Shown here piece by piece: positions 23,303 through 30,946 of a stretch of 64,000 bases of DNA. The stretch's first letter is position 1; each line of letters opens with the position of its first letter. The DNA is from Bacillota bacterium (GTDB lineage Bacteria; Bacillota; Clostridia; Christensenellales; SZUA-584), in contig JAEXTV010000007.1 of assembly GCA_023406895.1 (NCBI GenBank), positions 1-64,000 of the forward strand, written 5' to 3'. The position numbers and the translations under genes are program-made. The notes under the pieces were generated by a model. It had not been told where the DNA came from. It ran no database searches and worked only from the letters and a program-made list of their open reading frames with translations.

Positions 23303-24789
23303 GACTGACCTCCGTTGACGATTTTGACAGCGCCGGATATCAGGTTCTTCAAGCCCTCAGGCATCGAAATTCCCGTGTATATCACGGCAGCCAGCATCAA
23401 CACCAGCGCGCACACGCCGGGGATGTTCGTTTCTCCATGCTCAATGGCATTGTCCTCTTTTCTGGCGAAAAACATATTGAACAGCGCATAAATGATGCCT
23501 GCAAAAACAACCGCCAGAATCAGCGCCAGCGCGATGCCGAGAATGATCCGTCCGGTGCTTGCCTGATTCGAGAAAACAGATGCCAATATGTTGAATTCGC
23601 TTGCAAAGACGCCGAACGGAGGCATCCCGCCTATGGCGAAAAGGCCCAGCATAAAGACCGTTCCCGTGACGGGCAGCGCTTTAAACACACCGCTCACCTT
23701 GCCGATATCGCGCGTGCCGAACTTTTGCAGCACGCCGCCCGAGGACAGGAAGAGCATCGATTTTGTCAGCGAGTGATTGATCATGTGAAAGAACGCGGCA
23801 AACAGCGACGCGGGGGTAAAAAGCCCCACAGACAGCGAAATGATGCCCATATGCTCGATGCTGGAATACGCGAGCAGCCGCTTGTAGTCCTTCTGTGTGA
23901 TGATAAACAGCGCCGCCGTGAGTATCGACAGCAGGCCCGCCGCGATCATCAAGCCGCCCGTAAAACCGTTGCTTCCGATGTTTCTGTTGACGATCGCCAC
24001 AGCGCGAATGATGCCGTACATCGCGCCGTTCAGCAACACGCCGGAAAGTAACGCGCTTATCGGCGAAGGGGCCTGGCTGTGCGCGTCCGGCAGCCATGTG
24101 TGCATGGGGGCAAGCCCCGCCTTGGTACCAAATCCGATGAGTATAAATATAAAAGAGAATTTGAGTATGGGGCTCGAGAGCGACTGTGCGCCGGAAAACA
24201 GTGCGGTCCAGTCCAGCCCCCTTTCCTCACCGAGTACACCCGACGAGGACACATACAAAAATATGATGCCGAGCAATGCGATCGCAATGCCGACCGAGCA
24301 GATGATCACGTATTTCCACGCCGCTTCGAGCGCCGATTTGCCGTTGCCGAAGCCCACCAAAAAAACCGATGCCAGCGTTGTCGCCTCTATCGCGATCCAC
24401 ATCACGCCCATGTTTCTCACCGTCAGCGCGAGTATCATCGTGAAAATAAACGTATACATGAGCATATAGTAAACTCTGATTCTTTTGCTCGTGATCTCGC
24501 CGCGGGCTTTCTCCGTTTCCAGATAACCGACTGAATAAACGGCGGACATCAGGCCTATAACCAGCACAATGTCCAGTACGATGATGCTGACCTGATCCAC
24601 ATAGAACAGCCCGTCAAGAAATCCGTATCCATACGTGCCCGCGGTCATCACCTGCGCGGTCACAAAACAGCCTCCTGCAACCAGCACAGCGGAAACGGCG
24701 ATGCTCACACCGTGCAGCGCCTTGTCCCAGCGCAGCAACGCAAACAGCGCGATGGCGGCAACCGGTGCAATCCATAACATGATTCCCAT
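23299..24789 (-). CDS. Ehr/Hyf-like complex: antiporter-type membrane subunit (HyfF/NuoN-like)
   Basis: 496 residues with about 14 membrane segments, of the proton-conducting complex I/Mrp antiporter family. FGTKAGLAPMHTWLPDAHSQAP is the signature stretch carrying the conserved Lys of this family (quoted here only by its first and last residues around 230-252), and YSSIEHMGIIS follows. It translocates H+ or Na+ when electrons pass through the peripheral arm. It overlaps the large-subunit gene by 4 bases. Confidence 0.9.
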   Translation of the reverse strand: MGIMLWIAPVAAIALFALLRWDKALHGVSIAVSAVLVAGGCFVTAQVMTAGTYGYGFLDGLFYVDQVSIIVLDIVLVIGLMSAVYSVGYLETEKARGEITSKRIRVYYMLMYTFIFTMILALTVRNMGVMWIAIEATTLASVFLVGFGNGKSALEAAWKYVIICSVGIAIALLGIIFLYVSSSGVLGEERGLDWTALFSGAQSLSSPILKFSFIFILIGFGTKAGLAPMHTWLPDAHSQAPSPISALLSGVLLNGAMYGIIRAVAIVNRNIGSNGFTGGLMIAAGLLSILTAALFIITQKDYKRLLAYSSIEHMGIISLSVGLFTPASLFAAFFHMINHSLTKSMLFLSSGGVLQKFGTRDIGKVSGVFKALPVTGTVFMLGLFAIGGMPPFGVFASEFNILASVFSNQASTGRIILGIALALILAVVFAGIIYALFNMFFARKEDNAIEHGETNIPGVCALVLMLAAVIYTGISMPEGLKNLISGAVKIVNGGQS

Positions 24790-24793
24790 ATCA

Positions 24794-25447
24794 TTAACCC
24801 TTCAGTTTGTTCAGCCTGTCGATATCGATAGACTCGAAACGTTCGTTGATCTTGAACACCATCGAGCCAAGTATCAGCACCGACGTCATAATATCCACAA
24901 AAATCCCCATATCGATGATAAACGGCAACCCATCCGTTGCAAAAAGCGCGGTGACAAAAAGCCCGTTCTCGATTTCGAGCAAACCCACGATTTGCCCGAT
25001 TGCCTTTTTTCTGCTGATGATAAAAAACAGCCCAATCAGAACAATGGATATCGAATTGACGAGCAGCAGCATATCTGTACCCGTAAAACAGCCGACAGCG
25101 GACAGCGAGAAATAAGTGAGCACCACGAGACCGCAGCTGATCATGACGAGCAGCGGAATGTTCATCAGAAAATCTTTCTCGACTCTGTATTCCACAGACG
25201 CCCATGTTTTGTGCAGCATATGGGGTATATATATAATCTTCAGCGCCACGATAATTGCGCTGATCACAAGCAGATCGATGCCGCCCCGCTCCGCGATGCG
25301 GCTTATACCCGTGACGCAGGTGACGGCAGCGATGAACACAGCCTGCAGCCGCAGTACCGTAATGTATGATTTTATCCTTTTGCTGGCCATCAGCATGATG
25401 GCGGACAGCAGGATGAGGACAGAAAAGATCGAATTGAATGTATCCAT
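24794..25447 (-). CDS. Ehr/Hyf-like complex: small membrane subunit (HyfE-like)
   Basis: 217 residues with about six or seven membrane segments. HyfE is related to NuoK, fused to additional helices. Segments VLRLQAVFIAAVT and LLVISAIIVALKIIYIPH fit. It lies 4 bases upstream of the HyfF-like gene and has GGGAGG as ribosome binding site. It helps form the ion-conducting membrane arm. Confidence 0.85.
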   Translation of the reverse strand: MDTFNSIFSVLILLSAIMLMASKRIKSYITVLRLQAVFIAAVTCVTGISRIAERGGIDLLVISAIIVALKIIYIPHMLHKTWASVEYRVEKDFLMNIPLLVMISCGLVVLTYFSLSAVGCFTGTDMLLLVNSISIVLIGLFFIISRKKAIGQIVGLLEIENGLFVTALFATDGLPFIIDMGIFVDIMTSVLILGSMVFKINERFESIDIDRLNKLKG

Positions 25448-25449
25448 CG

Positions 25450-26397
25450 CTACCTCCCGAAAACGAAGAACTGCAGGAACCCGACAAACGACAATATAAA
25501 CGCCAGCGCCGCCAGATTGGGGACGCTGAAAAACCGCATTTTAACGGTAAAGGACTCAATGATGCCTGTCAGCACTGACGCAAGCGTGACCTTTACCAGA
25601 TAAATCAGCAGCGACAACGCCACAGCAGCGGCGCCCGTCGCGCCCAGTAGCTGGTCCGTCGGAACGAATATGTTGATCAGCAGCGTGAAGAACACAAGCT
25701 GCTTCACAGAGGCGCCATACTCCATCAGCGCAAGGCCGCGGCCCGAGTATTCAAGCAGCATCGCCTCATGAACCATCGTCAGCTCAAGATGCGTGGACGG
25801 ATCGTCCACCGGAATGCGTGAGGTTTCGGCTATGATGATGATCAGCATGGCCAGAAAAGACAATATGAACATGGGGTTGAGCAGCGGCGTTCCCGCAGCG
25901 CTCGCCGCATGCATGATATCAAAAACGGATGTCGAGTGTGCGTAGAGGCCCAACGTCAAAAATGTCACCAATATGGACGGTTCAATGAGAGCCGATAACA
26001 TCGCCTCGCGGCTGCCGCCCATGCCGCCGAAGGTGCTGCCTGCGTCGAGCGCGGATATCACCATAAAAAACCGCCCGAGCGCCAGCACGGAAAACAGCAT
26101 GATGACATCTGCGGGGAACGAAGGGGCCGCCATGACTGTTGTGACCGGCACAAAAAGAGAGGCGGATAGAGCCGTACCAAACACGATGAACGGTGTGACA
26201 CGGGATATCCACGAGGTGGTTTCTGAAACGATGGAACGCTTTTTGAACAGCTTAAACAGGTCAAAATATTGTTGCAGCAAAGGAGTTCCCTTGCGTTTTT
26301 GCGTCAGCGCCTTCACTTTTATTATCACGCCGTTTAAAAGAGGCGCAAACAGGAGGATGACGGCAATCTGCAGGACTGCGTAGGTAAGTGTGTTCAT
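25450..26397 (-). CDS. Ehr/Hyf-like complex: NuoH/HyfC-like membrane anchor
   Basis: 315 residues with about eight membrane segments. The NuoH family is indicated by KGTPLLQQYFDLFKLFKK near residue 35 and by SRIPVDDPSTHLELTMVHEAM near residue 195, a conserved acidic loop. This subunit joins the peripheral electron-transfer arm to the pump modules. It has an AAGGGGG ribosome binding site and lies 9 bases from the upstream gene. Confidence 0.9.
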   Translation of the reverse strand: MNTLTYAVLQIAVILLFAPLLNGVIIKVKALTQKRKGTPLLQQYFDLFKLFKKRSIVSETTSWISRVTPFIVFGTALSASLFVPVTTVMAAPSFPADVIMLFSVLALGRFFMVISALDAGSTFGGMGGSREAMLSALIEPSILVTFLTLGLYAHSTSVFDIMHAASAAGTPLLNPMFILSFLAMLIIIIAETSRIPVDDPSTHLELTMVHEAMLLEYSGRGLALMEYGASVKQLVFFTLLINIFVPTDQLLGATGAAAVALSLLIYLVKVTLASVLTGIIESFTVKMRFFSVPNLAALAFILSFVGFLQFFVFGR

Positions 26398-26406
26398 GAA
26401 TCCCCC

Positions 26407-28497
26407 TTACGAAAAAATACTGTACAGCATCATGGCAACAACCGCGAACAGGATATAGGCAAGATATCTTCTGACGCTGCCTGTTTGAACGGAGTATTTT
26501 GCCTTGTTTGATGCCTTCTGAACAAACCGTGTTAACGGCTGATAGAGATACTTTTCAATGACGGATTCTGACCCCATGGTATACATCATTTTCTCGGGAT
26601 GATAGGGAGAATCGCCGCTTGTTTTCAGCACTCTTGTCGGCCGGAACAATATCCGGAACACGATTTTCAATGGTTTTGAAAAGCCCGTTGCGGTCGTCTG
26701 CATTCTCGCGCTGAGCGCTTCGTAACCGCAATCCCAGGTGCCGTATTTGCGCCTGATATACTTGCCGCCCACGATGCGCAGCACCAGCAGCGTCAAAACG
26801 AGGATGCCCGACAGTATCACAGCCAAGCTCAACGGTGATATGCGGCTGCCCGTGGCTTCCAATGGCAGGCTGGCGAAAAGCAAGCCCCCCTCAAGCTGAG
26901 ACACCGGCGAGACCCCGCCAATGGTCGCCGTCACCATACCGGCGGGTTTTATAAATTCCATCGGGAACAGCCCTGCGGCAAGGCATAACAGCGCGGGTAT
27001 GCCCATTCCAAGCTTCATTGTCCAAGGGACGTCTTTGGCGTTTGATGCAATTTCCGACCGCGGTTTACCAAGGAACGAAATGCCGAAGAGCTTGGCAAAG
27101 CATGCCACCGCAAGCGCGCCGGAAAGGGCCAGCGCGGCGACCGCAAGCATGGAGAGTATGTTGATGCCCGCGTGGCCGGGGGTCATCCCCGCGAAAAGCG
27201 ACTGATAAGTGAGCCACTCGCCCACAAAACCATTGAACGGAACGAGCGCGGCAACGGCGAGCGAGAAGCACAGCATCAGCAGCGCTGTGGCCGGCATTCG
27301 CTTGATCAGCCCGCCGAGTTTTTCCATGTCCTTTGTGCCTGTGGCATACTGTATGGAGCCCGCGCCCAGAAACAGCCCGCTTTTAAACAGCGTATGGTTA
27401 AGTGCATGGAACAGAGACGCTGTGAGTGCGAGCGATCCGACGCCTGTTTTCCCCTGCGCAAACGCGATAAAGCTTATGCCAAGCCCGATGAGTATAATCC
27501 CTATGTTTTCTATGCTGCTGTAGGCAAGCAGCCTTTTGATGTTTTGTTCCATCATGGCGTAGGCGACGCCCAGTACCGCCGATACGGCCCCCAGAATGAG
27601 CAGCGCCTCACCCCACCAAACCTCTGTTCCGAGATATCCCAGCACAAAACGCAGGATTCCGAATATCGCCGTTTTGATCATGATGCCCGACATAAGCGCC
27701 GACACATTGCTGGGTGCCGCAGGATGTGCCGCAGGCAGCCAGATATGCAGCGGGATCACGCCCGCTTTTGTTCCGAAGCCGATAAGGAAAAACACGAACA
27801 TGAGGTTTTTGATGCCTGGAGGAATGGCGTTCGAACCCGAAAACATATCAAATGTGCCGGTGTAAGCGTACATCAGCATGAACGCGGCGAGCAGGAAAGC
27901 CGTGCCGATTCCGGTCATAATCAGATAGAGTGTGCCTGCCTTTCTGCTTTCCTCCTTCTCCGACTCAAAGACAACGAGAAAATACGAAACACCGGACATG
28001 ATCTCCCAGGTGATCAGGAAAAAGACCGCGTTGCCTGACGTAAATACCAGCATCATTGAGAGAATAAACGTGGAATACAGAAAACCGAATATGCCGGTCT
28101 TGTGGCCTTCGTAATGCGCCATGTAGCCGATTGAATACAGCGAGACACACAATGAGATGACGGACAGACCAAGTATAAAATAGGCCGATAATGTATCGAT
28201 ACGTATTATAAAGGAAAGCAATGGGATTTGCGTTTTGAATACATCGAAAATCAGCGGGCCGCTGCCCGAAATGATAAACTGGAGAGAAAACCCAAGGCTT
28301 AAAGCCGCCGCGAGAATGCAGAATAGATTGGAAACGATTCTGCACAGCCTATGCTTTCCCGCAAGAACCAAAGAAACCACGGCAGCGAAGATATACACCC
28401 ATAAAGAAGCGGAAAATAACCCAAGCGGGCTCAACACATTCAATAAAAAGACAACCCCCCGACTAAAGTGCAAAATAACCGTACGTCTGCAAAACAT
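26407..28497 (-). CDS. Ehr/Hyf-like complex: large antiporter-type subunit (HyfB/NuoL-like)
   Basis: Up to 696 residues with about 16 membrane segments, of the proton antiporter family (HycC/HyfB). GFGTKAGVIPLHIWLP and YSSIENIGII are conserved antiporter motifs. The C-terminal part has an extra hydrophilic portion and a last helix, as in HyfB. The ATG at 28497 lacks a clear ribosome binding site; a GGGGGG followed by TTG at about 28443 is an alternative start. It is the first gene of the six-gene operon, downstream of a set of palindromes. Confidence 0.88.
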   Translation of the reverse strand: MFCRRTVILHFSRGVVFLLNVLSPLGLFSASLWVYIFAAVVSLVLAGKHRLCRIVSNLFCILAAALSLGFSLQFIISGSGPLIFDVFKTQIPLLSFIIRIDTLSAYFILGLSVISLCVSLYSIGYMAHYEGHKTGIFGFLYSTFILSMMLVFTSGNAVFFLITWEIMSGVSYFLVVFESEKEESRKAGTLYLIMTGIGTAFLLAAFMLMYAYTGTFDMFSGSNAIPPGIKNLMFVFFLIGFGTKAGVIPLHIWLPAAHPAAPSNVSALMSGIMIKTAIFGILRFVLGYLGTEVWWGEALLILGAVSAVLGVAYAMMEQNIKRLLAYSSIENIGIILIGLGISFIAFAQGKTGVGSLALTASLFHALNHTLFKSGLFLGAGSIQYATGTKDMEKLGGLIKRMPATALLMLCFSLAVAALVPFNGFVGEWLTYQSLFAGMTPGHAGINILSMLAVAALALSGALAVACFAKLFGISFLGKPRSEIASNAKDVPWTMKLGMGIPALLCLAAGLFPMEFIKPAGMVTATIGGVSPVSQLEGGLLFASLPLEATGSRISPLSLAVILSGILVLTLLVLRIVGGKYIRRKYGTWDCGYEALSARMQTTATGFSKPLKIVFRILFRPTRVLKTSGDSPYHPEKMMYTMGSESVIEKYLYQPLTRFVQKASNKAKYSVQTGSVRRYLAYILFAVVAMMLYSIFS

Positions 28498-28560
28498 AAA
28501 GTATATTTGCCCAATATAACGACAGGGAGTTCAGCAACTATTATGACAATATACTTTTCT

Positions 28561-28619
28561 TTTTGTGATGCAATCACAGTGTTATTCACAAAAATATTAA
28601 CAGCAATTATAAATTGCTG
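28561..28619 (-). promoter_or_regulatory. Palindrome cluster upstream of the Ehr-like operon
   Basis: TTTTGTGA (28561-28568), TCACA (28574-28578) and TCACAAAA (28586-28593) form nested inverted repeats, and CAGCAATT-ATA-AATTGCTG (28601-28619) is a perfect 8+8 palindrome. On the minus strand a weak TTGACG-17-TACTCT promoter lies just upstream (near 28635-28665). The TTGTGA/TCACAA arms recall Rex or Crp/Fnr-type operators, but the spacing is not canonical, so the regulator is not named. Confidence 0.5.
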
Positions 28620-28831
28620 TATTCACTCCGCATTACAGAGTAGCACTGCATTATATTGACGTCAAGATGAATTAATTTCTTTATGTTGACGAAATTGTTC
28701 GTGATTTTTTGCTAGAGGATGTTTGAGTTGTTCAAATACACATTGGAGAATTTGTTCTTCTGTACGTTATTATTTTTTGAATAATTGTAATAATATTTCT
28801 GCCCAGAATTTAACTGAGACATTGATGCATG

Positions 28832-28870
28832 AAAAAAGCTCCAATCCTTTTGTAAAGGAATTATGGAGCT
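28832..28870 (-). terminator. Terminator after tRNA-Thr
   Basis: On the minus strand AGCTCC (28870-28865) pairs with GGAGC (28842-28838), with an inner TCCTTT/AAAGGA stem, followed by six T (28837-28832). Confidence 0.85.
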
Positions 28871-28876
28871 ATGTCC

Positions 28877-28952
<76 letters not shown>

Positions 28953-28972
28953 AGAAAAATGCTGCGAGTGCT

Positions 28973-29001
28973 ATTATAAAGCATCCGCGGCGGTATTTCA
29001 A
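28973..29001 (-). promoter_or_regulatory. Promoter of tRNA-Thr
   Basis: On the minus strand TTGAAA (29001-28996), 17 bases, TATAAT (28978-28973), about 20 bases before the tRNA 5' end. Confidence 0.75.
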
Positions 29002-29054
29002 GTGTTTTTATTGCGACACCGCGCGCCATTATATAACGATATGATGCAGAAATT

Positions 29055-29579
29055 CTATCGGTCGTAAACACAGGTACCGAGCGAGTCAATCGCGACGATA
29101 AGCGGCACTTGGTTAAACGTCAAACGGCGGATTGCTTCCGCGCCTAGGTCCGCAAACGCAACGTCTTCTGCCCGGGTGATATGTGAGGCAATCAGCGCGC
29201 CCGCACCGCCCACAGCCGCAAAGTAAACCGCGCCGTTCCTTATGATGGCCTCCCGTACTTCTGCGGACACAGGCCCTTTGCCGATGACGAAGGAAAGCGC
29301 GAGATCGTAGAGCGTGGGGGCATACGCGTTCATGCGCGACGATGTGGTGGGCCCGCACGAGTTGATCAAGCGGCCCGGCATATCGGGGCAGGGCCCCGCG
29401 TAATAGATGCCGCTCCCGGCGATCTCAAACGGCAGCGGTTCGCCGGTTTGTATCATTTTATACAAGCGCGCGTGTGCCGCGTCCCGCGCGGTGTAAACCG
29501 GGCCCGAGAGCGTCACGCTGTCTCCGGCTTTCAAGCGGCTTTTTATTTCGGCGCTCAACGGCGCGATTAAATCGATCAT
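29055..29579 (-). CDS. Fumarate hydratase class I, beta subunit
   Basis: A 174-residue C-terminal half of iron-sulfur fumarase, with GPVYTARDAAHARL, an ISOPROPYL-like YYAGPCPD segment and GPTTSSRMN, which carries the substrate-binding residues. With the alpha subunit it interconverts fumarate and malate. The start at 29579 follows GAGGAG. It lies 10 bases after the alpha gene. In anaerobes the pair often serves the reductive or oxidative branch of an incomplete TCA cycle; relatives act on tartrate. Confidence 0.9.
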   Translation of the reverse strand: MIDLIAPLSAEIKSRLKAGDSVTLSGPVYTARDAAHARLYKMIQTGEPLPFEIAGSGIYYAGPCPDMPGRLINSCGPTTSSRMNAYAPTLYDLALSFVIGKGPVSAEVREAIIRNGAVYFAAVGGAGALIASHITRAEDVAFADLGAEAIRRLTFNQVPLIVAIDSLGTCVYDR

Positions 29580-29589
29580 GGTATGCTCC

Positions 29590-30426
29590 TCACAGCGTGA
29601 TGCTGGCATGGCGTGCGGCGTGGCACTGAAAATTGACGGCCACAGGCAGCCCCGCAATATGTGTCGGGTATTTCTCGATATGGACGGCGAAGCAGTAGTT
29701 GCTGCCGCCGAAGCCCATCGCGCCGATACCGAGCGCATTGATATCATCTTTAAGGGTTGCTTCGAGCTCGGCAAGAAACGGATCGGGATTGACGCTGCCG
29801 ATGTCGCGCAGCAGCTGTTTCTTGGCCATCAGCGCGCATTTTTCAAACGTGCCGCCGATGCCGACGCCGAGCACCACGGGCGGGCACGGGCTGCCGCCTG
29901 CGGCCTTCACGCATTCGATCACGAAGTGTTTGATGCCGTCGAGGCTGTCGCTGGGCTTGAGCATTGCGATTTTGCTCATGTTCTCGCTGCCAAAGCCCTT
30001 GGGCGCGGCGGTGATTTTGAGCACGCTGCCGGGCACGAATTCGCAATGAATCACGGCGGGGGTATTATCTTTTGTGTTGTCGCGTGTAAACGGGTCCAGC
30101 ACCGATTTGCGCAGATAGCCTTCATCGTAGGCCGCGCGCACGCCGTCGTTGACGGCAGCGTTGAGTGAGCCCTCAATATGCACATCCTGCCCGATTTCGA
30201 GGAATACGACGGCCATTCCTGTGTCCTGACAGTAGGGCATCAGCGTCTCCTCAGAAATCTGCGCGTTGAGCAGCAGCTGGCGCAGCCCTTCTTTTGCGGG
30301 CGGACACGATTCGTTTTCGTGCGCCTTACCAATCGCATCGATAACATCGGGGCCCGGCATGCGGCAGGCGCTTAAAAACAGGTTTTTTACGGCCTGTGTG
30401 ATTTTAGCCGATTCAATAATTCGCAT
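29590..30426 (-). CDS. Fumarate hydratase class I, alpha subunit
   Basis: A 278-residue [4Fe-4S] subunit. Likely cluster cysteines are in MPYCQDTG, GGSPCPP and FEKCALMAKK. KGFGSENMSKIAML and GVGIGGTFEKC are family signatures. The start at 30426 (MRIIESAKIT) is chosen because upstream codons to 30585 are not family-like. L(+)-tartrate dehydratase is the main alternative for this two-subunit family, so the name is at family level. Confidence 0.9.
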   Translation of the reverse strand: MRIIESAKITQAVKNLFLSACRMPGPDVIDAIGKAHENESCPPAKEGLRQLLLNAQISEETLMPYCQDTGMAVVFLEIGQDVHIEGSLNAAVNDGVRAAYDEGYLRKSVLDPFTRDNTKDNTPAVIHCEFVPGSVLKITAAPKGFGSENMSKIAMLKPSDSLDGIKHFVIECVKAAGGSPCPPVVLGVGIGGTFEKCALMAKKQLLRDIGSVNPDPFLAELEATLKDDINALGIGAMGFGGSNYCFAVHIEKYPTHIAGLPVAVNFQCHAARHASITL

Positions 30427-30628
30427 AAAATAGTCCTTAAATCTTGATGCGTTCATTATAGCGAAACGCGGGGGATAAGTAAACCGAATACCGCCGGACA
30501 CAAAAACGCTCCGCTTGAAGCGAGACACAGGCTGTCGATAAAGTCTAAATATGCGCTCACAGATAAACAGTGATGAGTGCGACATACCGGAAAAAGGCGA
30601 CTGATTTTAACCATTTAAAGCCAATATC

Positions 30629-30676
30629 CCTCCCCCAGTCACCTATCGGTGACAGCCCCCTCATCAGAGGGGGCCA
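30629..30676. repeat. Dispersed GC-rich repeat, copy 1
   Basis: In reverse orientation it contains GGCTGTCACCGATAGGTGA flanked by G-rich arms. The same core, with one change, occurs at 36245-36284 and a diverged form at 30774-30812. It folds by itself through TCACC/GGTGA. It is typical of intergenic repeats scattered in Clostridia. Confidence 0.65.
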
Positions 30677-30773
30677 CGATAGCAGAGCTTTTTGACACTC
30701 TGCGTCCCGCTTAAAGCGGGACAGCAGAACTGCGAATGAAACCGTATAAAGGGGATTGTTAAGGCTTCCGCTT

Positions 30774-30882
30774 TGAGGGGAAGCTGCCGCCGACAGGCGG
30801 CTGATGAGGTGTCTGTGCGGACAAACTTGAGCCCGACACCTCACCCGGCACCGCGTACCACCTTCTCTTCGAGGAGAAGGCC
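30774..30882. repeat. Dispersed GC-rich repeat, diverged copy plus hairpin
   Basis: Contains GGGGAAGCTGCCGCCGACAG then GCGGCTGATGAGG, a variant of the repeat at 30629. It is followed near 30860-30882 by a CCTTCTC/GAGAAGG hairpin of a type common in such repeats. No gene is supported in 30430-30900. Confidence 0.55.
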
Positions 30883-30900
30883 AACCGGTTAATCGCCGTA

Positions 30901-30929
30901 AAATAAAACGTCCCGCTCAAAGCGGGACG
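30901..30929 (-). terminator. Terminator after the CotH-family gene
   Basis: On the minus strand CGTCCCGCT (30929-30921) pairs with AGCGGGACG (30917-30909), followed by TTTTATTT. It lies 18 bases after the stop codon. Confidence 0.85.
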
Positions 30930-30946
30930 ACTGTTTGTGTATGCTT

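Noticed and set aside
27172..28038. 288-codon plus frame opposite the HyfB-like gene
   Set aside because: Shadow frame; the minus frame carries clear antiporter motifs.
20920..28497. Formate hydrogenlyase / hydrogenase-4
   Set aside because: Gene order fits, but the large subunit has none of the four NiFe-binding cysteines and no formate dehydrogenase or Hyp maturation genes are present in the window.
28561..28593. Canonical Rex or Crp operator
   Set aside because: The arms fit TTGTGA/TCACAA, but the spacing is 5 or 17 bases rather than 6, so only a generic operator call is made.
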